DNA from: Bryopsis sp. KO-2023
Lineage: Eukaryota; Chlorophyta; Ulvophyceae; Bryopsidales; Bryopsidaceae
DNA: 64,000 nucleotides
Reading direction: 5' to 3'
Assembly: GCA_030272585.1 (NCBI GenBank)
Contig: BSYQ01000007.1
Span: forward strand, 2,174,001-2,238,000
Shown here: in pieces, positions 44,101-56,915 of the stretch
Layout of the letters: each line of letters begins with the position of its first letter
Position numbering within the stretch: position 1 is the stretch's first letter
The notes under the pieces: model-generated
Told to the model about the DNA's origin: nothing
The model's input: the letters and a program-made list of their open reading frames with translations, nothing else
Database searches by the model: none
Position numbers and translations under genes: made by a program

Positions 44101-47100
44101 GATCATAGAGGTCAAAGACGGTTTGATCATAGGATGAGATATTTCTGCTGCAGCTCTGGTTTGACCAGGGATTGCATCCCAAATCAAATGTATACACCCT
44201 AATCCAAACAGAAGGCGGCAGCAGCACATCGATATTCGCAAAGGAAGAAAAAACTCACCACACAGTTGGAACAATTCCTCTTCCACCGCAGCGCCAACAG
44301 CATTGGCATCATACTCTTCTTCTTGTTGTTGTTCTTCTTCTTTTGTGCCTTCCTTTTCGGCTTCATCATCATCCCCTTCTTTGTCCTCTTTGTCTTTACC
44401 CTCCCCCTCTTCCTCCCTTTCCTTTTTCAACTCCTTCACAGCGATTTCCAGATCCGCCACAAACTGGCTACATATTTTCTCACGAATAACTGATATGCCT
44501 GGCTGCACTTGTTGGGCGGTGGCTTGCTTCTCTGAGGTTTTCCGAAAGGGAAAAAACACACACATCCACAAAATCGATCAGTCCCAGACAACAAAACCTA
44601 AATATTCTCCCGGCCAAGAACAGTGCTCAAATAGTCAACACCTCTGTCTCAAAGAGCTATCGTATTTGGGGGGAAAAACTACTCACGTTGGTTTTCTTCT
44701 TCCTGTGCTTTTTTCCCCAGAATTCCTGCAAGTAAATTCCGGCTGAAATCCTCCATCTCAGCAGCTTCCTGTGCATGGGGATCCAAAGTGGAAAGCGGTC
44801 TCTGTGCATCCAACCCCAACTGGGCAGGATGTCCCAGGTGAGCGAACTGACCCATCTGTGCAAAATAGTCCACAAAAAAACCCTCAATCGATTTCCATCC
44901 CCGTAACAAAACCTCCCAGATCAAGCAAGGTGAGAATTTTCCAAAATGTGGTTTTTGTCCGTGCTTTCCTACATACTTGTTGCATCTGCATGACATGCGG
45001 GAGGTTGTGCAATTGTTGATTCGGATGGAGGCCTTGGGGCATTTGTGCAAACTGGGCAAATTGCATCGGAGGCATCCCCATTGGAGGGTATGCCATCTGA
45101 GATACGTCCGGGTCGAGCATCGACGCTATAGATTGCGAAACAAGGGTAGGATCACTCCTAGGCTTTTTTGCAGCATGTGCACCTGAAATCAAAAAATAAA
45201 AGCAAGAAAATTCAATACAAATAAAAATTTAGGTAAGGGGGAAAGGGAAAAGAGGGGAAAAAATGAGGCCATCATCGCAATTAACTAATTGATTTATTTA
45301 TGAAAAAGAAAAGGATAGTGGATGGGTGGTGGAAATTTAAAAAGGGATTCCAAGCAAAACAAAAAAAAAGAAGGGGGAGTGGGGAGGGGGAGAGCTCGTC
45401 GTTGCAAGATGGTTTCGATATTTCAAAAAAAAAAAAAAAAAAAAGAGTGCGTTGGGGATTTGGTAAGTGGGCCCATGTCAGACTGTCTGACATAAGGTGA
45501 GGAGAGACTGACATGGCACCCCACCAGACGCACCCTGCGACACAAGTACAGCATCGAACGTGGGACTTCTAGCTCGCTTAGGTGCGGGTTGTTGCAATGC
45601 ATCTATCAGAGTTTCGATGGGAATGGCCCCTCTGCCCGGCCCCGTTTCCACCTCCATTCCACGATTACTTGATTGCACACATATTGTGTTTGAACCCAAC
45701 AGCACACCCGGATTTGCACCAGACACGAGACCACTCAAACCAGGATCTCGCCGCTGTTGAATCGCATATCCATCAAAGAGAGGGGCCCCAGGGTGCAGAA
45801 CTGCCTGGGGCAGATTGGGCTGAGCGCTCGAACTTACCGCCCTCAGAACAGGGTGCAACAAGTTCTGGAAAGACTGAGGGGGACGATTCACAGTCGGCGC
45901 ACCGGCGGCGGTGGTTGTGGGTGTGGGAGGGTGATGCAAAGACCCAAAAATCGGGCTGTAGTTGATGTTACGGGGGGCCACAAATTGTCTGACACCACCA
46001 CCACCACCCTCCAAGATACTACATCCAGCCCAGTCGGAATGAACACCCCCAACTATGCTACCAAGCGCTTGCATATCTACATAGTCCGTGAACCCCACCG
46101 ACTCGTTATCAACCACACCCACCGGCCCAACCCCTGACGTGCCCATTGGAATTATTCCAGCAGTCTGCACCCCCATTGCCCCCCTCTGACCAAGAGCATG
46201 CAAAACTGCTGCTGACCCATCAAATCGAGCAGCATTCGTACCAATCACCCGGTCTTGGAGTGATGCCATGCCTCCGTGAGCTCCTGATGGTTGCACCAGC
46301 TCTTCCTCTTGCATGGTCTCTTGGGCCACCAAGGGTGGAGTGAGTTCGTCGACTATGCTCTGGGGGATCCCCTCCCCATCCACGCTGTCCGGAGTCAGTC
46401 CAGGGTGGGGCAGCGACGTTCTTTCCTCCTGGGAATCGACACACCCAACAGCCCCTCTGTCTCTCAACCCAACAATCTAATCACCACAGTTCGAACCACC
46501 AACGAGAAGCCAGTGAAACAAAAAAGGCACATACAAAGCTGCGATAAAAAGGATGCTAAAAATAGTGTTTCGACCGGTGTGTGAGGAACATGGGAAAGAC
46601 AGGTTTTCAGGCGATCGAAAGCTTTCATTGGTTGTTTAAATGCCCACCCTAAGAATCCAACTGACACTCACCTCCAAGCCATCCAAGGAGTCTATTACAA
46701 TGTCGTCCGGCCCCAGCACCTCACTTAAGCTCCTGAATTCCACTGGTAGAATCACAACCACCAGCAGAAGAAAAATCAAAATGCCATTCAACGTAACTAA
46801 TTATCAGCTGAGTTTTTTTCGAGGAGCTGAACTCACTGAAAGCGATGTGTTGCTCCTTTACCAACAAGCCCAGGTTAACCTCCTCTTCCTCTTGAGTTTC
46901 TGAATATTCCAACTTTGCTTCAAGGTTGCTGCGGTCCACCTGCCAAAAAAAAAAACCAATAGATCCCCCTTCCTCACTGGGCGTTCAAGTAAAATTTTGC
47001 ATCCACAACAAGGTCCCGCAACTGATCACAATAACGCCAGGTGGGGATCTCTTGCAGGGCCGTCTCCTTGTCCTTTGAACGAGGAAGCGGCCAGTTCGGC

Positions 47101-47612
47101 TGCGTTTGTCAAATTGTTGAAAACTCCCGTACCTTAGTTATCTTAGCTTCATACCACTCCTTATCGTCCGGCCACAACACGAAAACCTGCTTACGTCACG
47201 CCACGGATCATAACGTCCCTGTTAGAAAAGCAAAAACGACCAAAACATCCACCAAACAGCGAAACGATGGCCCCGCACGACCAACAGGACACTGAATCTC
47301 GACGCACCGTCTGATTGCGCAATTCTCTCGTCAAATCCAACTCGTTCAAAAGACGATATACTTTTCTCGCGTTGTGCACTTCGCGCGTAGGTAGCAGATA
47401 ACCTGAACGCCACGAACCCAACACGCAACGCCAAAAAAAAAAAAAACCAGAACTCATCAGTCGGACAAGTTTTTTTTTTTTCGTCGAGCGCTTGTCGCGC
47501 TTTTCGACTTCTGTTGCGAAAAGCTCACCAGGCTCCGAAATCACGCTCTACCTTCTTCTTCCCCAAATTTCTTAGGGGCCGTGATGCTACGCCGGGGTCG
47601 GCTCGACGCCAT
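38173..47612 (-). CDS. Tudor-like / TFIIS-central / SPOC domain transcription regulator
   Basis: Eighteen exons: 47612-47552, 47402-47308, 47186-47133, 46939-46837, 46742-46672, 46428-45534, 45182-44977, 44855-44687, 44531-44259, 44064-43733, 43230-42834, 42356-42253, 42054-41942, 41642-41546, 41205-41101, 40767-40624, 40236-38973, 38525-38173. All phases close, giving 1,611 residues. A Tudor-like module spans ~52-105 (VFVLWPDDKEWYEAKITK). A Gln/Pro/Gly-rich region follows. The TFIIS central domain is at ~563-710 (KEYKSKARSLHFNLKD, NPDLRGQVLTGHI) and is split by a Glu/Lys-rich insert. An acidic region precedes SPOC at ~991-1123 (VWEGKVSG ... RPSQNRTVTLGIM ... GYLVSRCKLSARL). The tail is Gln/Gly-rich, then RGG/RG. 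TFIIS-M plus SPOC is the core of PHF3/DIDO/Bye1 and of plant SPOC elongation-factor-like proteins, which bind Pol II and its phosphorylated CTD. I recall PHD, not Tudor, in the animal ones. It diverges from secA. Confidence 0.85.
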
Positions 47613-47895
47613 ATCTCTGATGGGGGAAGTCCACGCTTTGTAGGAACTTTTAACCCAACGCTGCGACTCGCGAAAAAAACGACGCCACAGGTTATGCAAT
47701 CATTTCCAGCAGATTCCATTTCCCCAACCAAAAAACAATTATCGCAATTTTCACGCCCGAATGAGCTTCGGTTAGTCACTGCGTCACTCGATTTGTTGCA
47801 GATCCACTCCAGGCCAAACCTCGCTTGTGGTGGTCTTCGCTGGAGAGCGTCTGGCTCGGAACGAACTCGAACACACGTATTTCTTCCTCGCCGAA
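47613..47895. promoter_or_regulatory. Shared promoter region between the SPOC gene and secA
   Basis: Only 283 bp lie between the two divergent start codons (47612 minus, 47896 plus). An upstream in-frame ATG for SecA at 47827 would shorten this further. No TATA box is apparent. Untranslated leaders must lie within this space unless they are spliced or overlap. Confidence 0.5.
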
Positions 47896-50800
47896 ATGCA
47901 AGTCGCTGGAACCAGCTCCATCGCCCCCATGCTTCGACACAGGACTTGCTGCGTCGCGGCCTCGACGAGGCCACGACCGTTCCGCTCCCCCGTTGAGTTT
48001 CGAGTAAATCAATGCTCCACCCTGAGAGGCTCCGCGCTGAGGTCCTCCCGACCGGCGTTCTCGCAGAAATCGTTTCGACGCCGGGAGATTTGCGTCGCTC
48101 CGAAGGCCATTTTTGACAATTTAGCCAAGGTGTTCAACACCGACCCCAGGGAAAAAACTCGTCAGGCGTTCCAGTCGAAAGTAGACAGCATCAACGCCTT
48201 GGAACCCGGAATGCAAGCTCTGAGTGATGAGGAGCTCCGCGCAAAAACGGTTGAACTGAAGGAAAAGCTAGGAAACGGAAAAACAGTCGAAGAAATTCTC
48301 CCTGAGGCGTTCGCGGTTGGTGGCCTGCCAGTTGTTTGCTTGTATGTATCCTTATGATGGATCTTATGAGTTTCAAATGTTTTCATACCTTTGATGAAAT
48401 ATTGAAGGTTCTGCTCAATTGAGGAGCATTGACTTGCCAATCCAACCAACAATAAGGAAATCACCTATTCACCAGTGAACAGGAAATGAACAGAGTCAAT
48501 GTCCTCTCCAACTTTACTAAACCTTTCAGGAAAGCACATTTCTGCAGGAAAAATGCTTTTCTGCAGTGGTTTCAAGATTTTCAGAAAAATGGAACATCAA
48601 CGGACAATCGAAACAAAAAAATGGATAAGGGTAATTGTAGTTTTTTTGGTGGTGGTTAGGTTGCTCGTGAAGCTTCGTGGAGAGTTTTGGGGTTGAGGCC
48701 ATTCGATGTCCAGTTGATCGGAGGAATGCTGCTGCACGAAGGGAAAATCGCAGAAATGGGGACCGGAGAGGGAAAAACTTTGGTCTCCGTTTTGCCAGCA
48801 TACCTGAATGCTTTGACTGGAAAGGTGACTTGGTTCAAAGTGGGCGAGCGGAGTGCGTTGCAGAAAGAAATCCCCACCCGCTTTTCGAAAAGAATGAAAC
48901 CTCTTCTCCTCCTCTTCCATTGCCTTTAGAAAAAGAAGAAAAAACGGCGGTGTTTTTTTTTTTTTCAAGATTTTGCTATTTGTGGTCAACTTTTCGACGA
49001 ATAGTTTTTTTGGGTAGAAAACATCACCGTTTTTAAATCTGCTTTTTTTTTGCTCATATTCGTTCCAGAGTTTTTTAACAAGGATCCTCAACCATCATTT
49101 TGAAAATTTCGTTGGTCCTCAAATGCAGGGGGTTCATATCGTGACGGTGAACGACTATTTGGCAAGACGTGACAGCGAATGGGTCGGCCAAGTGCACAGG
49201 TTTTTGGGTTTGGGAGTTGGCCTCATTCAGATGGATATGGAGCCACCAAGGAGGCGGGCCGCCTACGAGCAAGACGTCACTTATGTAACCAACAGTGAAT
49301 TGGGCTTCGATTACCTAAGGGACAATCTCGCCTCGGTAGGTCGAACTGGAACAAAGAAATGGAAGGGCGGTGTGTTTTTTTTGGCGAAATTCAATGAGAA
49401 AACGACGATATTCTTGATAGGTTTCCGTGTCCAGGTGAATGAGCCTCTGATGCATAGCCCGGGGTGGGGAATGAGAATTTAGAATTGATTTTTGTGTCTT
49501 GTGTTGCAGACCCCTGAGGAGCTTGTCTTGAAGGATTTCAATTTCTGCATTATTGATGAGGTGGATTCTATTTTGATCGATGAAGCCAGAACTCCCCTGA
49601 TCATCTCAGGATCTGCCGACAAACCCTCTGATCAGTACTATAAGGTAGGGGGGAAGAGGGAAAATTTAATTAGTAATTACAACTTGTGTTCGAAACGCTC
49701 ATGCAATCATGTGTTCCTTTTTTGGGGGTTGATTTGAAATTTTCTCGCATCCCTATTGAATGCATCGATGTCTTGGTATATTTTTGTCCTCCTTTTTTTT
49801 GGTTAAAGAAAATACATTTTGAAATCCATTTGTTTGATGAATTCTTAGTCATGTTTTTTTTTTCTTTTTTTTTTCCTTCAAATAGGCCGCTCAAATTGCT
49901 GGAGCTATGACTCGGGATGTTCATTACACGGTGGACGAAAAGCAAAAAAATGTGTTGCTGACGGAAGAGGGTTATGAAGCTGCGGAGGATATCTTAGAAG
50001 TGTCTGACTTGTATGACCCTCGCCAGCAATGGGCTTCGTATGTCATCAATGCAATCAAGGTGGACAGCCGTCAGGAAAACAAAAAGAAAAATGTCCCCAA
50101 AAAAAGCAGAAAAACGGTGTTCTCAGATTGGAAAAGCTTTTAGTTATAGTTTGGTTGGATAAATTGAATGCCGGAAGGTTCAAAACAGATGGGGAAACTC
50201 ACAACCCCCCCCCAAAAAAAAAATAATAATAATAATAATAATATAATAAAATAGAGTGTTATACAGGAGTGTTTGCTAGAAACATGGCAACATTTTTTTA
50301 TTTTTTATTTTTCTTAAGACACTGCATGTTTTTGAAGATATGCATCGAAGAATCCTATTTTCCCTGCATTCTCAGTGGATGAGAAAGTAGTCGTGTTTGA
50401 CTGAAGGTTCCTGCTTTTTTTTTTCGACAATCTTTAGTAGCCATGCGCAGAACCCAGACAAATCCACCCTGAATTTTGTTTGCTTTTCTGTTGCTCAGGC
50501 AAAGGAGCTTCAAATACGGGATGTGAATTACATCGTCCGAGGAAAGGAAGTCATAATTGTGGATGAGTTCACAGGAAGGAGCATGCCCGGACGTCGGTGG
50601 AGCGATGGGTTGCATCAAGCCGTGGAAGCTAAAGAGAAGCTGGAAATTCAAGCGGAAACCGTCACGTTGGCTTCGATATCCTATCAAAATTTCTTCAGGA
50701 CTTTCCCCAAGCTTGCTGGTACAGACAAGAAGCATTAATATATATTTATATATTATAATATATATAATTTCAGATTACAATTTCCCGCCCATCAATCCAA

Positions 50801-53800
50801 AAACAAGCCATGGAAAGGATGGAGGAAGGGGTATGCCCCTGGATTGCTGAGACACCATTGCAAGACAAAGAAACAGCAAATGAGAATTCTGACGGACAGG
50901 ATGTCTGTCGATTTATTTTTTAGTTCCAGACAGTCATAGGATTTTTTGTCCTGCAAACAAAATCATGATTATGTTGGTTATTCATTGTGTTTTGTGTAGG
51001 TATGACCGGAACTGCTGCGACCGAGGTGGCAGAGTTTCAAAACATTTACGATTTGAATGTGAGTGTGGTTCCGACGAACAAAACCTCGTTGAGGCAAGAC
51101 AACCCCGATGTTGTTTTCCGAGTGGAAGGAGGAAAATGGGCTGCCGTCGTGACAGAAATCAAGCGGATGAACAAGAAAGGTAGGCCGGTTTTGGTGGGGA
51201 CCACGAGTGTGGAGAAGAGCGAGGAGCTTTCTGAGATGCTGACGGAGGCCGGGATCAAACATCAGGTGTGTGAGGAAAAAAAAGAAAAATGAGAAGAAAA
51301 AAACTCGAGAATTTTTCTTGATATGCTTCCGGAAGAGGAATGTGATGAGGAGGTCTGGTCATGAATTTTGAGGGATGTTTTGTGCTGGTCAGGTTTTGAA
51401 TGCAAAGCCAGAGAATGTGGAGCGAGAATCTGAGATCGTTGCTCAGAGTGGCAGGAAAGGGGCCGTCACGATTGCAACCAACATGGCCGGTGAGGATTGA
51501 TGTCTTCTTTCAAAAAGGAAAAAAAACAAACGAACGATGAACAGTGGCATCCTAACCATGGGGGGTTCCAACACATTTAACCATGCACATTTCTGATACC
51601 GATTTTGCAAGCAAGTCAGAGGAACATAAGACAAAACTTTCCACCTTTATGCACTGTTTTGGGAAAGGATCCACAACGTGAAGATGGATGTGAAAACTTG
51701 AGGGAAAATGCTCCACTTTGGAGGCTTACGTCGTTTTTTCACGTATGTTTTACCCCACAGGAAGAGGAACTGATATTCTTCTGGGAGGGAATCCTGAGTA
51801 CATGGCTAGACTGAAACTCAGAGAAATGCTGATGCCCAAAGTGGTGAGCCTGGTGGATGATGATTCCGTCACCCCAGCAGCAATGATGGCACTCAAGGTA
51901 TGCATCATTGAATCGAAACAAAGCCATTACAGTGTTGCTCATGGTAGGACTTCTGCCCAGCTGCGCCGTTTTTGACCCTTGTCTGGAGCTCGCTCGAGAT
52001 CTCAAAAACACTTTTCAAGCAGACGTCGAATTTTGAGTTCCACGAAACATGAGCTCTTCACGATGTTCGACCCTGTGTCTTGCCAAGCAATGGAAGGATT
52101 TCTATTTCTGCTCAACCGTTTTTGCATTTCCATGCGCAGCAACGATCATGGCAAGTGGCTCCTGATTTGTTCCCCTGCGAACTCCCTGAAGCCATCGAAA
52201 CCCTGGCCAAAGAGGCTGTGGCTGGTGCTGTGGAGTCTTGGGGTGAGCGAACCTTGACCGCCCTGGAAGCCGAGGAGCGATTGTCGATCGCTTGCGAAAA
52301 AGCCCCCACGGAGGACCCGGTGACGGCGAAGATCAGGGAGGTGTTTCAAAAGACGGCGGCCGAGTTTAAGGTGTACGCTGAAGAGGAGAAAAAGGAGGTG
52401 GTTGCTTTGGGGGGCTTGCATGTGGTGGGCACCGAAAGGCACGAGTCTCGAAGAGTCGATAATCAACTGAGGGGACGAGGTGGAAGACAGGTGGGGCATC
52501 ATGGTCGCATTTGTGTTTCAAAATCTTTTCCCATACTTACACTACAGGTTGATGAATCTGGTGCTGGACAGTGGATGCTTTTTCACCATATGCAAGAGGA
52601 TGGCCATCGTTTCTGTGAAGTCGCCCATGTGTTTCTCTCTTTTGGGTTGTTTATCATTTTTTGACACATGTTTTACAGAAAACTAGTTTGTAAAAGGCTT
52701 TGTTGTGGGGGGGGGGTTGGAGGAGAGCTGCCGTTTGAAGTTTTTTTCCTTCACCCTGTTTTTTTTGTTGTTTTTTTTCCTGTCAGGGTGATCCTGGGAG
52801 CACGCGTTTCTTTTTGAGTTTGGAGGATTCTCTTTTCCGTGTGTTCGGTGGAGACAAGATCAAGGGAATGATGACCGCCTTCAACGTGGGCGATTTGCCC
52901 ATCGAATCGCAAATGCTCACAGACTCCTTGGATGAAGCCCAGAAGAAGGTTGAAAGCTACTTTTTCGACATTCGACGGTGAGGGCATGCTGATTACTGGT
53001 CCATGTCTTGTCGAAAGAGCAATATTTGACCAGGGGAGCGACAACAAACCCTTTTTTTTGCACCAAAGTAGTAACAATAATTTTATTGTTATTTTTGTTT
53101 CTGTTCCCTGGTTGAAACTGGTGAAAGGGAAATCAGCTGAAAAAACTGTGTTTCGATCAGCTTGAGATATTTTGAAAATTTTGAAAAGATTTGAGTGGAA
53201 AAGGGAGCATGTGATTGCAACTTAGATTCCCAAGAAGATTGCTTCCCCTTGATAAAATCTCCTTTCGTTATCAATTTTTGTTTCCCCCACCCCCCCCCCA
53301 AAAAAGCACTTATCAGCTGTGTTTGTGTCTGACATAGGAACTTGTTCGAGTACGATCAAGTTTTGAACACCCAGCGCGATAACATTTATTCGGAAAGACG
53401 ACAAGCGTTGCTGTCTACGGAACTCACCACCGTCATGCACGATTATGCAATCAAAACCGTGGACGATATATTGGAGGTGATTTTATTATTATTATTATTT
53501 TATTTATTTATTTGTTCATTTATCGATGTGTCTCAACAAAAGCTTCTTTGGTGATACTTCTAGGGACACTTCTGGGAAAACTTAAAATGGAGGCCGTTTC
53601 TTAAACAGAATCTGACAGAATACGATAGTGGAACTGAAAAAGTGACCAGCACTTCATTTTCATTTTCCTGGCTGATTTTTTGAAACTTGTTTTCATCTAG
53701 CTGCAGAGTGTCTGTGTTTTCCTCCCGTTTCATTTTTTTTTTCCTTTCGTGATTGATACATCAGGCTAATATCGACCCAGCGATTCCCCCGGAAGAGTGG

Positions 53801-54958
53801 ATCCCATTGTTGGATGGGCTTGCCGACAAAATGAAGCAATATTGTTATATGTTGGCCGATATGGATGGAGCTTTGCTGACCAAAGAATCTGATGGTGATT
53901 ACGAGCAGCTCAGAGAGTATCTCAGGAAGAGAGGCGTTCAAGCATACGATGACAAGGTGAGATCAAACGAACAAAAAAAAAGAATCCCCTGGTTGAGAAA
54001 GCGGAAAAACCTGATCTTGAAGGAAAAGATATGACCACTAACTTCCCCGTCTTTCTGATTGTGCAAAATTTCAATTTTTCACAGGATTCTAGAAAAGATG
54101 CTCGTCGTTCGTCCGTTTTCAGTGATGTTTGTCGGCCAATTTACATGTCGAATAAACCACAATTTTTTGAATTTGAATTTACTTTTTGTTTCAGTTTCAC
54201 AAAATTGATGGGTGCTATGTATGTGTGCAGAAAGTTATCATGGAAGAAATTCAGCCCGGGTTGATGCATCAGATTGAGCGATTCTTTGTGTTGTCGCAAA
54301 CCGATAATCTTTTCAAAGAGCACCTGCAAGCGATCAAATTCCTTCAGCAGGCTGTCGGCCTGAGAGGCTACGCTCAAAGAGATCCTCTCACAGAATTTAA
54401 ATTGGAGGCTTACAATCTGTTCATCGACATGCAGGTGCGACACAGAGAATATTTACTAATACTAGTAATAATAATAATGATAATTAATGTTAGTAATTTA
54501 TTACTATTAATAATAGTAGTAATTAATTCTATCCTTAAGAGATTGTGTAGGGCTTTGGAGGTGGTTGCATCAACAAATTTAGGTCGATCAGAATTACTCT
54601 TGTAAGGAGTGTTTACCGAATGAGTCTGTCATAGGGGGACAACTCTCACAGCATGAAAATTTGAGGAGCAAAGTTTGGGGGGGGGTCGATTCAATACACG
54701 GCATCCTTTTTATCTCAATATGCCTTGTCCTTTTCAATATTGATTTCTGGAGGTCAACCATGATTGTGTTTCATTTACGCCGATTGGTTTCTGCAGGCAA
54801 GAAAACGGAGAAATGTAATTTACAATGTCTACGTGTTTCAACCTGCGAAAGTCACCCCGGAAGATGATGGCAAATCAGAAGAGGGGAAAAACGGCTCCAA
54901 AAAGAACTCACGAAAGAAAAACAAGTCGAAAAAAGCTGCGAAAGCGAAGGCTAAGTGA
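47896..54958 (+). CDS. SECA1: Plastid preprotein translocase ATPase SecA (nuclear-encoded)
   Basis: Fifteen exons: 47896-48315, 48660-48824, 49129-49335, 49510-49644, 49886-50059, 50499-50718, 51000-51265, 51393-51489, 51761-51897, 52140-52490, 52787-52977, 53338-53476, 53765-53956, 54231-54434, 54797-54958. All phases close to 1,019 residues, near the ~1,020 of land-plant SECA1. Residues 1 to ~65 are rich in Ser, Arg and Ala, fitting a plastid transit peptide; the ATG at 47896 is preferred over 47827. Motor motifs are Walker A GTGEGKT (~174), DEVD (~281), [21 protein letters not shown] and [22 protein letters not shown]. The C-terminus has [13 protein letters not shown], typical of plastid SecA1, then a Lys-rich tail; the bacterial zinc-binding SecB site is absent. 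It drives proteins across the thylakoid membrane with SecYE. Exon 1 has a GTTGGT donor, the least standard here. Confidence 0.95.
50222..50252. repeat. AAT trinucleotide microsatellite in a secA intron
   Basis: A run of AAT units lies between exons 5 and 6. Related ATT/AAT runs occur in the introns at 53480-53515 and 54460-54520 of the same gene. Confidence 0.8.
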
Positions 54959-56915
54959 ATGGAGGAGGAAAAAAAAAAGTGTCATGAAAGCCGAGGAGAT
55001 GCAACATTTTTTCTGAATAATTACAAGGGCTGCCTACCCCTTATTCTGGGGTGTGGAGAGATGTGCAGGAAGGGTGCCTGAGAAAAAAAAGGGAATGAAA
55101 AACAGGTTTGAGGGGATGGTGCTTTCATGTGGGGTTTGGGAAGACAGATTTGGACTATGGTTTTCTTTTTTTAAAAAGAAAAAAAGAAAAAAAAAGGTAG
55201 ACTTCATTTTTTTTTTCCTTGTGAAGGGGATGTGCACGGTTGATAGGTCAGGTCAGGTCGGATATTCTTTCCAGGTTTTGTTTCTCTTTTTTTTGCTGTC
55301 ATTTCGAAGCGTGAGTTTGCCTTTCAAAAGGAGAGGAAGGCGCATATGATTTTTGGCATTGAAGTTTTGACCCTTTCCGGTTTGGACGAAAATTTCTGAA
55401 GGATTGAGAGAGGGAAAGACCCCCCAGAAAAAAAAAATACATTTTTTCTTTTTTTGTTGGGATTCGATGGGTGTTTTCGATTTTGGCTTTAAAAAAAAGG
55501 ACTTTTTTTTGGTCTGTATGATTTTTTTTTTCCCTCTGGTGTTGGTTGGGAGCTTCCCTTTTAAAGGATTGCTTCTTTTTCTTGTGTGGTTTTCTTGTTA
55601 TTTTTGGCCTCACAGTTATGTTGGGCGGTGCCTCAGCACACATTTATTGTGGATCAATTGTTGACAATCTGGATGGATTCTTTCAATTTTACAGGTCGCA
55701 CCTGCAATGCTATTGTTGTGTTTCAGAAATATTAGGGCTGAGTGTGACTGTTGGTAGGTGTTTCCAACAATCATTAATCATTATAATATCGCAACGCTGC
55801 CCGTGGTAAATCCCCGTTTGATCCGACTATCGATGGCTCCTGCCATCCCCCAACCAAGCAACTCCACAATCAGCATAACAGACCACCAGTCACGACCTCA
55901 AAAATTCCTCAGACATCCTTTTACACACAGTGAAAAGATCTTTCTTTACCACCAGACTTGTCAAGATTGGACCCCACACCTCCACCACCACCACTGGTCT
56001 ACAATCCGCAGGCTGCTGTCAGAAGCAGGCGAGCATCAGATATACTATATAGTATATCACACTTATGTAACACTTCCTGACACACAACCCTCTTTCATTT
56101 TCATTGAAAGAAATCGATCGAAGAACCTGTTTGCTTTTCTGGAGATGCTTCAGAGTCCTGGTCTTTTTTTATTAGAGTTGTCGACGTTCCACGGCTGGAC
56201 ACAATTGTCTCCCTCCTCCAGGCCTGAATATCTTTTGAATTTCAATCCCAATTGAAAATTGCACAAACTTGTGATTGTTAACAATGTCAAAAAAACTGGA
56301 CATGCAACTGGGGAACAAAAAAAAAGAAATAATTTTAACAATTTGCTTCAGACAGGAAGACGGCTGCAAGAGAAGGCTTTCACGTCTTCACTCAACAATA
56401 CTGATACTGTGCCATCTACCAGGCAGAATCTATTCGGACAAGAAAGAAGGAAAAAACTATTGATCAAGCACAACCAGGTGGCAAACGAGGGGTTGTACAG
56501 TTGAGATCATGCAAGAACCCTCGTCGCCGCCCCCACCAGCACCCTCCCTACCGCCGCCAGTGCCTGGTTCTTCCCCACACAGCTCGACATGATAAAGTCT
56601 GCAACGAAGTTCGTGGGGGTCATCAGAGCAAAGTACGTACATGGAGGGTTGACGTGCATGGAGAGTCATATCTGCGTTGGAGGGGAGGTGACGTCCTGGG
56701 ATCCGCCTTGTTTGGGACAACGCGCGCGGTTCTGAGGATTCGATACGCTTTCAATAAAAGAGGAACCATACAGCGCTGGAAGCGTAACGATACCCTGTGT
56801 TTTATCCGTCCCTGGTCCAGCTGGAGACTGAAAACTCTCTCCGCGGTCTGCTAGTCCATTTATTCTTTGTCGGGGGAAGCTCTTGATCCGCTGGACCGCC
56901 TGGAAGCAAATTATC
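54959..56915. other. Intergenic, no supported gene
   Basis: The left part is homopolymer-rich 3' flank of secA. The right part (56450-56900) has higher complexity and opposed short ORFs with no domain. It is probably the promoter region of the phosphatase gene. Confidence 0.5.
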
